Origin: Gammaproteobacteria bacterium
GTDB lineage: Bacteria > Pseudomonadota > Gammaproteobacteria > UBA6429 > Thiohalophilaceae
Length of the DNA stretch: 9,414 nucleotides
Direction: 5' to 3'
Assembly: GCA_029882235.1 (NCBI GenBank)
Contig: JAOULB010000053.1
Coordinates: 1 to 9,414 of the forward strand
Of the stretch, positions 1 through 5,536 are shown piece after piece; the first letter of the stretch is position 1; every line of letters begins with the position of its first letter. A program made the position numbers and the translations under genes. Under the pieces are notes generated by a model, which was not told the DNA's origin, did no database searches, and worked only from the letters and a program-made list of their open reading frames with translations.

Positions 1-1
1 A

Positions 2-490
2 GACGACCTGGTGGATACCTCCAAGGCGCTGATTGAAAAAATGAAGGCGCGTGGCGCCAATATTCCTATCGCCGTAGACGTGGTTTGCGGTAAAGAATTC
101 AGTGAATCTGCGGAAGCAACCTTGAAGAACCCAGAAGATGTGGCTGACGATGACATGATTTTCGACATCGGTCCTAAATCTGCTCAGGAACTGGCTGACA
201 TCATTGCTGAAGCAGGCACCATCGTCTGGAACGGCCCTGTTGGCGTTTTCGAGTTCGACCAGTTCGGTGCAGGCACCAAGACTGTTTCGATGGCGATTGC
301 TAATGCCAAGGGCTTCAGTCTGGCTGGTGGTGGTGACACTATTGCCGCAATCCAGAAGTACGACATCTACGACAAGGTGAGCTACATCTCGACTGCCGGT
401 GGTGCATTCCTGGAATACCTGGAAGGCAAGACCCTGCCTGCCGTCGCAATGCTGGAAGAATGTGCCAAGAAGGCCACGGCTACAGCCTAA
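2..490 (+). CDS. pgk: Phosphoglycerate kinase, C-terminal part (5' end outside the window)
   Basis: This cytoplasmic enzyme transfers phosphate between 1,3-bisphosphoglycerate and ADP, giving 3-phosphoglycerate and ATP. It works in glycolysis and, reversed, in gluconeogenesis or the Calvin cycle. The frame is open from the window edge and holds 162 residues before TAA, roughly the last 40% of a typical ~390-residue Pgk, so this is the C-terminal nucleotide-binding domain. Visible family motifs, in order, are EFSESAEATLK, the WNGPVGVFEF nucleotide-binding segment, the glycine-rich SLAGGGDT loop, and the YISTAGGAFLEYLEGKTLP tail that ends nearly all bacterial Pgk proteins. The GTG at base 11 is an internal valine codon, not a start. 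The gene is followed after 56 bases by pyk on the same strand, and a hairpin lies in the gap. Identification is very secure; only the 5' end is unknown. Confidence 0.97.
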   Translation, partial: DDLVDTSKALIEKMKARGANIPIAVDVVCGKEFSESAEATLKNPEDVADDDMIFDIGPKSAQELADIIAEAGTIVWNGPVGVFEFDQFGAGTKTVSMAIANAKGFSLAGGGDTIAAIQKYDIYDKVSYISTAGGAFLEYLEGKTLPAVAMLEECAKKATATA

Positions 491-498
491 AACTATAA

Positions 499-528
499 CC
501 GGGTCACTGCATTGATGTAGTGGCCCGG
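499..528 (+). promoter_or_regulatory. Strong hairpin between pgk and pyk
   Basis: Bases 499-510 pair with 517-528 to give a 12-bp GC-rich stem (two G-U pairs) with a six-base AUUGAU loop. An A-rich run follows (531-540), not a T run, so it is a poor terminator for plus-strand transcripts. Its 3' arm contains the in-frame GTG at 520 and two G of the only purine-rich run upstream of pyk (GGGG, 527-530). It could stabilise the upstream pgk message, mark a processing site or set the level of pyk translation. The pairing is seen directly; the role is inferred. Confidence 0.6.
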
Positions 529-546
529 GGTAAAATAAAAACTCAT

Positions 547-1989
547 ATGCTTAGAAGAACAAAGATCGTCGCTACTCTCGGTCCCGCGACCGAAGATCCT
601 AAAATGATGGACAAGATCCTCGAAGCGGGGGTTGATGTTGTCCGAGTTAATTTCTCCCATGGAACGGCCAAGGAGCATATAGACCGCGCTGATCGCCTGC
701 GCAATCGTGCCCGCGCGCATGGTCGCCAAATCGGTGTTCTGGCCGACCTTCAGGGCCCCAAAATTCGTATCGAAAAATTCAAACAAGGCAAAGTCATGCT
801 CGAAGATGGCGCGACCTTTGTGCTGGATACGCGGCTTGGCTCTGATGAAGGAACGGTTGAGCGAGTGGGCGTGGCCTATAAGCAGATTCAGGCCGATGTG
901 AAACGTGGCGACACACTGCTACTGGACGATGGTCGCATTGTCCTGTGGGTGGATGAAGTCACTGATAGCGAAGTTATGTGCCGAGTCGTGCTCGGTGGTG
1001 AACTGTCTGATCGTAAGGGTATTAACAAGCAGGGGGGCGGCCTGTCGGCGCCAGCTCTGACCGATAAAGACCGAGAAGACATAAAAACGGCCGCAGAAAT
1101 GCAGGCCGACTACGTGGCGGTCTCTTTTGTGCGTACCGCTGCAGATGTCAACGAAGCACGAGAATTGCTCCGAGCCGCTGGCGGCCATGGCGGCATTGTC
1201 GCCAAGATTGAACGGGCCGAATCGCTGGATGTGGTCGAAGAAATCATCGAAGCCTCTGATGTGATTATGATTGCGCGTGGCGATCTGGGTGTGGAAATTG
1301 GCGATGCCAGTCTGCCGCCGGTACAGAAGCGTCTGATCCAGCTGGGCCGCAGTATGAACAAGGTGGTCATTACCGCGACCCAGATGATGGAGTCCATGAT
1401 CACCAGTCATATCCCGACTCGCGCCGAAGTATTCGATGTCGCCAATGCGGTTCTCGATGGCACAGATGCGGTGATGTTGTCGGCTGAGACGGCGTCAGGC
1501 AAGTACCCGGACAAGGCGATTGCGGCAATGGACCGTATCTGTCGTGAGGCGGAGAAACAGCGTATTACGACCCATTCTGATCACCGAATTAACACCGAAT
1601 TTGGCCGTATTGATGAGGCCATCGCCATGGCCACCATGTACACCGCCAACCACCTTGGGGTGAAGGCGATTGCAGCCCTGACTGAATCGGGCTCCACGGC
1701 TTTGTGGATGTCCCGTATCAGCTCTGGGATCCCCATCTACGCCTTGACGAGCCACGTCGAGACGCGTAGAAAGGTGACTCTCTATCGAGGTGTCTATCCG
1801 GTCAGCTTCGAGCCCACTACGGGCAAGGATCATGGCGAGGTGAATCGGGAGGCGGTCGATGAATTACTTCGTCGTGGCACAGTTCGCGACGGTGACCTGG
1901 TCATCCTGACCAAAGGCGACATGATGGGCACTATGGGTGGCACGAACGCCATGAAAATTGTCCGCGTCGGCGAAATGGCAGGCGACTAA
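547..1989 (+). CDS. pyk: Pyruvate kinase
   Basis: This enzyme converts phosphoenolpyruvate and ADP to pyruvate and ATP in the cytoplasm, the last step of glycolysis. The 480-residue product has the usual bacterial length. The barrel contains RVNFSHG (33-39), DLQGPKIR (67-74), the active-site signature IVAKIERAESL (217-227; catalytic Lys220, metal ligand Glu222), ARGDLGVEIG (243-252; Asp246) and ITATQMMESM (275-284). A B domain is inserted at about 75-165, and the regulatory C domain ends in the LTKGDMMG-type loop. ATG 547 is chosen because the protein then begins MLRRTKIVATLGPAT, the usual start of this family. An in-frame GTG at 520 would add nine residues but lies inside a hairpin and lacks a ribosome-binding site. 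No good Shine-Dalgarno is seen for ATG 547 either. Lys82 aligns with the Glu/Lys position tied to potassium dependence, and Lys predicts a K+-independent enzyme. Confidence 0.96.
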   Translation: MLRRTKIVATLGPATEDPKMMDKILEAGVDVVRVNFSHGTAKEHIDRADRLRNRARAHGRQIGVLADLQGPKIRIEKFKQGKVMLEDGATFVLDTRLGSDEGTVERVGVAYKQIQADVKRGDTLLLDDGRIVLWVDEVTDSEVMCRVVLGGELSDRKGINKQGGGLSAPALTDKDREDIKTAAEMQADYVAVSFVRTAADVNEARELLRAAGGHGGIVAKIERAESLDVVEEIIEASDVIMIARGDLGVEIGDASLPPVQKRLIQLGRSMNKVVITATQMMESMITSHIPTRAEVFDVANAVLDGTDAVMLSAETASGKYPDKAIAAMDRICREAEKQRITTHSDHRINTEFGRIDEAIAMATMYTANHLGVKAIAALTESGSTALWMSRISSGIPIYALTSHVETRRKVTLYRGVYPVSFEPTTGKDHGEVNREAVDELLRRGTVRDGDLVILTKGDMMGTMGGTNAMKIVRVGEMAGD

Positions 1990-2048
1990 GTTAAGAATTT
2001 ACGTATTTTAAAACTGATAGTATCTATAGAAAATCGAGGAGATTTAAC

Positions 2049-3122
2049 ATGGCTCTTATAACTTTACGCCAACTGCTGGATTACGCTGCTGAAAACGGTT
2101 TCGGTATGCCAGCATTCAACGTTAACAACATGGAACAGGTTCACGCCATTATGCAGGCGGCGGATGCCACCAACAGTCCTGTGATCATGCAGGGTTCTGC
2201 CGGTGCACGCTCTTATGCGGGCGAACCCTTCCTGCGTCACCTGATCATCGCGGCTGAAGAAATGTATCCACACATTCCCATCTGTATGCACCAGGACCAT
2301 GGTTCTGCGCCAGGCGTATGCCTGCGTTCTATCCAGTCTGGCTTCACTTCTGTGATGATGGACGGTTCCCTGATGGAAGACATGAAGACCCCTTCTTCTT
2401 TCGAATACAACGTAAACGTCACCAAGACTGTTGTCGATATGGCTCACTCTGGTGGTGTTTCAGTTGAAGGCGAACTGGGTTGTCTGGGTTCTCTGGAAAC
2501 CGGTGAAATGGGTGAAGAAGACGGCCACGGCGCTGAAGGCAAGCTGGACATGGACATGCTGCTGACGGGTGTTGAAGAAGCCGCTGACTTCGTTGCTCAG
2601 ACTGGTGTTGATGCCCTGGCTATTGCCATTGGTACTTCGCATGGTGCCTACAAGTTCACTAAAGAGCCTACTGGCGACATCCTGCGTATTGACCGCATCA
2701 AGGAAATCAATGCTCGCATTCCTAACACGCATCTGGTTATGCACGGTTCATCTTCTGTACCTCAGGACTGGCTGGAAATCATCAACAACTACGGTGGTGA
2801 CATGGGTCAGACCTATGGTGTACCTGTTGAAGAAATCGTTGAAGGTATCAAGAACGGCGTGCGCAAGGTTAACATCGATACTGATCTGCGTATGGCTTCG
2901 ACTGGTGCCATCCGTAAGCACATGGCAGACAATGCCTCTAACTTTGACCCACGTAAATTCCTGAAAGAATCAACCAAGGGTATGATGGAAATCTGTAAGG
3001 CGCGTTATGAAGCCTTCGGTTGTGCCGGTCATGCCAGCAAGATCAAGCCGATCTCTCTGGATGACATGGTCACTCGTTATACTTCTGGCGAACTTGATCA
3101 GAAAGTGACTAAAGCTGCCTAA
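2049..3122 (+). CDS. fba: Fructose-1,6-bisphosphate aldolase, class II (Calvin-cycle subtype)
   Basis: This zinc-dependent aldolase reversibly joins dihydroxyacetone phosphate and glyceraldehyde-3-phosphate to fructose-1,6-bisphosphate. The 357-residue sequence follows the CbbA-like class II subgroup along its whole length, from MALITLRQLLDYA and PAFNVNN to SKIKPISLDDM near the end. Visible active-site elements are HQDHG (81-85; catalytic Asp83, zinc ligand His84), VEGELGCLGSLETG (139-152; acidic residue Glu142), GTSHGAYKFT (195-204; His198), MHGSSSVP (231-238; His232) and KVNIDTDLR (273-281; phosphate and substrate binding). The start is supported by a CGAGGAGA Shine-Dalgarno about seven bases upstream. 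The gene sits 59 bases after pyk and is followed by a strong terminator, so it ends the transcription unit. This subtype is frequent in cbb operons but also serves ordinary gluconeogenesis; the symbol cbbA would be equally fair. Confidence 0.96.
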   Translation: MALITLRQLLDYAAENGFGMPAFNVNNMEQVHAIMQAADATNSPVIMQGSAGARSYAGEPFLRHLIIAAEEMYPHIPICMHQDHGSAPGVCLRSIQSGFTSVMMDGSLMEDMKTPSSFEYNVNVTKTVVDMAHSGGVSVEGELGCLGSLETGEMGEEDGHGAEGKLDMDMLLTGVEEAADFVAQTGVDALAIAIGTSHGAYKFTKEPTGDILRIDRIKEINARIPNTHLVMHGSSSVPQDWLEIINNYGGDMGQTYGVPVEEIVEGIKNGVRKVNIDTDLRMASTGAIRKHMADNASNFDPRKFLKESTKGMMEICKARYEAFGCAGHASKIKPISLDDMVTRYTSGELDQKVTKAA

Positions 3123-3147
3123 GACCACAGCTAAAATAGTAAAAAAG

Positions 3148-3174
3148 AAAGGCGGGTATATCCCGCCTTTTTTT
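3148..3174 (+). terminator. Intrinsic terminator after fba
   Basis: A 9-bp stem (AAAGGCGGG with CCCGCCTTT) closes a five-base TATAT loop and runs into a continuous T tract (seven T in all at 3168-3174), 25 bases after the fba stop. An A-rich run on the other side (3141-3146) would let it work in the opposite direction too. It closes the pgk–pyk–fba unit and separates it from the Sel1 gene. Confidence 0.93.
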
Positions 3175-3240
3175 ATGCCCGAAATTTGAAATTTGGCCTA
3201 AATCCTCACTTTTCCACTTAATCTCAATGCCGGCCAATTT

Positions 3241-3256
3241 TGTGATTAAAGTCATA
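3241..3256 (+). promoter_or_regulatory. CRP/Vfr-like half-palindrome
   Basis: TGTGA-N6-TCATA differs from the CRP-family TGTGA-N6-TCACA pattern by one base and sits within T-rich flanks. It overlaps the -35 element of the sigma-28-like promoter, so a bound regulator would probably block or modify that promoter. One near-match in AT-rich DNA can occur by chance, and no regulator gene is in the window. Confidence 0.25.
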
Positions 3257-3273
3257 TTTTGTTCAGACGATAA
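3247..3273 (+). promoter_or_regulatory. Sigma-28 (FliA) type promoter upstream of the Sel1 gene
   Basis: TAAAGTCA (3247-3254), an 11-base spacer and GACGATAA (3266-3273) match the enterobacterial FliA pattern TAAAGTTT-N11-GCCGATAA: the core TAAA is exact, seven of eight -10 bases agree and the spacing is exact. Transcription would start near 3280, leaving a leader of about 50 bases before the ATG at 3328. It lies between the fba terminator and the Sel1 gene, where a promoter is needed. No competing sigma-70 pair of similar quality was seen there. Whether the host has FliA is not known from this window. Confidence 0.65.
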
Positions 3274-3327
3274 GAAAACTATCGAGGGTGATAATTCCCC
3301 ATCACAGGCAGTTGCGAGGAGCCTGGT

Positions 3328-4128
3328 ATGTCTAAGCAAGGTTTATTTGATAGTAATCACCGCACGGCTGGCGTTCGCTCGAATTCGATTGCTCACTGGA
3401 TCGTTTTTGCCCTGATTCTAGTCTTTATCTTTTTCTCTCATCGGGTTAATGCTCTCAGTGGTGCTGTTGAGCAATCACGCCATGCCAGCATTAATATTGA
3501 TGGTGCCAATCAGTTGGGATACAAAGGCCAGGAACGGATGATGCAACTGGTGCATGGTCTACAGGCATTTGCGAATGAAGATTACGCACTGGCGCATCGA
3601 ATCCTGTTGCCATTGGCAAAAACCAATGTTGTCGAGGCGCAATTTTATATTGGTATGATGTACGACACGGGGCTTGGTGTTGAACGTGATCTTGCTGCGG
3701 CATTTGGCTGGTATCAGTTTGCTGCGTATGAAGGTCATTCTAGTGCACAACATAATCTTGCCGTTGCCTATGCCAATGGTGAGGGTGTTGATGTCGATTC
3801 AAACAAGGCTGTCTACTGGTGGAAACAGGCTGCCAATCAGGGCAATGCTGATGCCCAATACAATCTGGGAATTGTTTACGCCGTAGGTAAACTAGGTATT
3901 AAACCGAATCTTGATAAGGCAAAAAACTGGTGGCGAAAAGCCGCTATGAATGGCGATGGTATGGCCCAATATAATTTAGGCATTCTCTATGCAAGTGCAA
4001 AGAATGAAGTGCGTAGTTATTGTGAGGCTGCACGTTGGTGGGAACAATCAGTAAACAACGGTGTACAACAGGCGGGTGTTGCACTCGAGGTTCTCAAAAA
4101 CAGAAAAGATTATTATACTTGCTGGTAA
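3328..4128 (+). CDS. Exported Sel1-repeat protein
   Basis: This 266-residue protein has a single hydrophobic helix at about 22-40 after a polar N-terminus. It is either a signal anchor or a long signal peptide (possible cleavage near VNA, 40-42), so the rest should be periplasmic. From about residue 85 it is built of Sel1-like TPR repeats of about 36 residues: 102-137 (VEAQFYIGMMYDTGLGVERD), 138-173 (SSAQHNLAVAYANGEGV), 174-210 (ADAQYNLGIVYAVG) and 211-245 (GMAQYNLGILYASA), with a partial helix pair before them. Such alpha solenoids bind other proteins; no enzyme residues are seen. Cys232 and Cys265 in the tail could form a disulphide. The start is supported by GAGGAG at 3316-3321. It is preceded by a sigma-28-like promoter and followed 61 bases later by the rhodanese gene. 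The repeat family is clear; the specific partner is unknown. Confidence 0.88.
   Translation: MSKQGLFDSNHRTAGVRSNSIAHWIVFALILVFIFFSHRVNALSGAVEQSRHASINIDGANQLGYKGQERMMQLVHGLQAFANEDYALAHRILLPLAKTNVVEAQFYIGMMYDTGLGVERDLAAAFGWYQFAAYEGHSSAQHNLAVAYANGEGVDVDSNKAVYWWKQAANQGNADAQYNLGIVYAVGKLGIKPNLDKAKNWWRKAAMNGDGMAQYNLGILYASAKNEVRSYCEAARWWEQSVNNGVQQAGVALEVLKNRKDYYTCW
4091..4119 (+). promoter_or_regulatory. Possible sigma-70 promoter for the rhodanese gene
   Basis: TTCTCA (4091-4096), a 17-base spacer and TATACT (4114-4119) form a reasonable sigma-70 pair, with 4/6 and 5/6 matches, inside the last codons of the Sel1 gene. A transcript from here would start near 4126 and carry the hairpin at 4154-4174. 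The rhodanese gene could equally be read through from the Sel1 promoter, because no terminator separates the two genes. Confidence 0.35.
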
Positions 4129-4153
4129 AAAACTGACACTATCCGCTTCTTCA

Positions 4154-4174
4154 GGATGACGGGTACCGTCATTC
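4154..4174 (+). promoter_or_regulatory. Inverted repeat abutting the rhodanese Shine-Dalgarno
   Basis: GGATGACGG and CCGTCATTC form a 9-bp stem (one G-U pair; the inner seven pairs are perfect) with a three-base GTA loop. The stem ends one base before the AAGGAG Shine-Dalgarno (4175-4180) of the gene at 4190. There is no T tract, so it is not a terminator. It may be an operator or an mRNA structure acting on translation or message stability; the sequence does not decide which. Confidence 0.5.
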
Positions 4175-4189
4175 AAGGAGAGGATAAAA

Positions 4190-5011
4190 ATGCGGCGAGT
4201 ACAATTTCTATCAATAATATCAATATTAACGCTTCAACTACTTTCAACATCTGCTTTTTCTAAAACTGACTCTGAATTTCCCGGACGGAAGTTATATCTG
4301 GCTGTTCCTGTTATTGAGCTGGAAGAATTACACAAACAAAAAAGTCAGGTCGTTGTTGTTGATGTCCGTTCAAAGTATGAATATAAAACACTGAGAATTA
4401 AGGGTGCGATTAATATCCCCTTAGCCAGTCCTGACTTTATTAGTCGGATGAGTGCTTTGCGAAAAGAGCATGCTTCAAAATCAATCGTGGTTTATTGTAA
4501 TGGCAAAACCTGCATGAAGTCTTACAAAGCGGCTTCAAAGTGCCGAAAGAAAAATATTAATAATGTAATTGCCTATGATGCGGGAGTAATGGACTGGGCG
4601 CGTCAATATCCTGATGAATCTGTGTTGCTTGGTAAGAGTCCAATCAATCCGAATCGGCTAATCTCAAAGGCCAACTTCAAGAAACATTTGATCACGCCGG
4701 AAAAGTTTGAAGAAAAAGGGGCCCGCAAAGATTCGCTGATTTTAGATGTGCGTGATCAGTTTCAGCGAGAAGGGATCAGTATTTTTGGTGCACAGGAACG
4801 TCGAGCTCCTCTGGATGATAATAAAATGATGAATCAGTTTATTCATCAGGCCAAAACTAAAGGCAAGACTTTATTGATATATGACCAGGCAGGTAAACAG
4901 GCGCGCTGGTTAATGTATCGTCTCGAAGATAAGGGATTGAAAAACTATTATTTTATGAAGGGTGGAATTAGCGCGTATTACGATAATTTACGCAAACAAT
5001 ATATTCGTTAA
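4190..5011 (+). CDS. Periplasmic tandem rhodanese-domain protein
   Basis: The 273-residue product begins with a classical signal peptide (RR, hydrophobic 6-19, likely cut after AFS at 22-24). Domain 1 (about 38-148) has the rhodanese VVVVDVRSKYEY and GAINIPL segments and an active-site-like loop VVYCNGKTC, in which Cys103 is the expected persulphide-carrying residue and Cys108 is a second cysteine. Domain 2 (about 162-268) keeps SLILDVRDQFQREG and the MKGGISAY end, but Asp232 replaces the cysteine in LIYDQAGKQ, so it should be catalytically dead. Active rhodaneses move sulfane sulfur between thiol acceptors; a one-active, one-dead pair is a known arrangement. AAGGAG at 4175-4180 supports the start. 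It lies downstream of the Sel1 gene, probably co-transcribed, and converges on the minus-strand gene at 5018. Fold and export are fairly certain; the substrate is unknown. Confidence 0.87.
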   Translation: MRRVQFLSIISILTLQLLSTSAFSKTDSEFPGRKLYLAVPVIELEELHKQKSQVVVVDVRSKYEYKTLRIKGAINIPLASPDFISRMSALRKEHASKSIVVYCNGKTCMKSYKAASKCRKKNINNVIAYDAGVMDWARQYPDESVLLGKSPINPNRLISKANFKKHLITPEKFEEKGARKDSLILDVRDQFQREGISIFGAQERRAPLDDNKMMNQFIHQAKTKGKTLLIYDQAGKQARWLMYRLEDKGLKNYYFMKGGISAYYDNLRKQYIR

Positions 5012-5012
5012 A

Positions 5013-5037
5013 ATACATTATTTCCGAGATAATGTAT
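5013..5037 (-). terminator. AT-rich hairpin shared by two convergent genes
   Basis: ATACATTAT (5013-5021) and ATAATGTAT (5029-5037) are perfect inverted repeats, extended by two inner pairs around a CCG loop. Read on the minus strand, the stem is followed by TTTT, which fits a weak intrinsic terminator for the gene at 5018, whose stop codon lies inside the stem. On the plus strand only a mixed run follows, so termination of the rhodanese message would be weaker. Confidence 0.55.
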
Positions 5038-5419
5038 AAAGTTTATGTTCTGAACTTTTGTTCAGTCGTGACAGCTTTCCATTCAATGTAAAATAAAGCT
5101 GTTCCAGCACCTTATCGATCATAAAGCTTGAGTGTGGTCGATACAGGTTTATCTTGCAGGGTACCGTTGCGAAAAGACTTTCTCTATTACTGGTATTGAA
5201 GTCCAACCAGGCGAGCAGTGGTTTATCCCGAACGCTTCGATCTGTAACAATCCAGGTTTCATCATCGAGTAAAATATCCATTCCCGGCAAGGACGCAAGA
5301 TGCAATGACAGGGGATTGCCAAATCGCGAAAGCGATATACGCACTGCGTTATAGTGCAGTGCATCCATATTTGTAGCTCTGGAATTGTAAGTCGCATAAT
5401 GGGCGAGCTGTGATCGCAT
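5018..5419 (-). CDS. Uncharacterised small protein
   Basis: I do not recognise this family. From the ATG at 5417-5419 the product has 133 residues, with no signal peptide or membrane helix, and is probably cytoplasmic. The central part, from YNAVRISLSRFGNPLSLHL through GMDILLDDETWIVTDRSVRDKPLLAWLDF to KINLYRPHSSF, alternates hydrophobic and polar residues like a small beta-rich fold. A short helix (MIDKVLEQLYFTL) and a basic tail follow. The frame stays open further upstream to a TTG at 5488, which would add 23 AT-rich residues; a later ATG at 5368 is also possible. None of the three starts has a convincing Shine-Dalgarno, so the N-terminus is uncertain. It lies downstream of the barrel gene on the same strand with no terminator between, suggesting co-transcription. 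The uninterrupted frame and protein-like composition support a real gene. Confidence 0.66.
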   Translation of the reverse strand: MRSQLAHYATYNSRATNMDALHYNAVRISLSRFGNPLSLHLASLPGMDILLDDETWIVTDRSVRDKPLLAWLDFNTSNRESLFATVPCKINLYRPHSSFMIDKVLEQLYFTLNGKLSRLNKSSEHKLYTLSRK

Positions 5420-5536
5420 AGCTTTATTTACCCGTTGTTTAGTAAAAAAAGTATGGACCAAATTTTCTATTGTGCAAATAAATAACAAGTATTCGCAACT
5501 GGTTAATTTATATACAGATAAATGGTATAGAAATAA

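Noticed and set aside
520..546. GTG 520 as the pyk start
   Set aside because: It is buried in the hairpin 3' arm, lacks a Shine-Dalgarno, and adds residues absent from the usual family N-terminus.
493..786. Minus-strand frame opposite the 5' end of pyk
   Set aside because: Antisense shadow of a strongly conserved gene; the pyk frame explains the sequence fully.
1991..2030. Promoter-like sequence between pyk and fba (TGATAGTAT)
   Set aside because: The -10 matches only 4/6 and no -35 lies at acceptable spacing; read-through from upstream explains fba expression.
3181..3241. GAAATTT tandem copy and a long-loop inverted repeat around GGCC
   Set aside because: Two seven-base copies and a bulged stem with a loop over 30 bases are within chance expectation for AT-rich spacer.
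3109..3339. 76-codon minus-strand frame across the fba terminator region
   Set aside because: It contains the antisense of the terminator and promoter, is not preceded by a translation signal, and looks like a chance frame.
3227..3415. 62-codon plus-strand frame spanning the Sel1 promoter and gene start
   Set aside because: It overlaps the promoter, leader and Sel1 start in another frame, has no ribosome-binding site, and its product has no recognisable features.
5050..5065. CTGAAC-TTTT-GTTCAG stem-loop near the end of the small minus-strand gene
   Set aside because: Only six pairs, no following T tract, and inside coding sequence; the hairpin at 5013-5037 is the better terminator candidate.
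5506..5524. LexA-like CTG…CAG on the minus strand between the barrel and small genes
   Set aside because: The spacing is 13 bases instead of 10.
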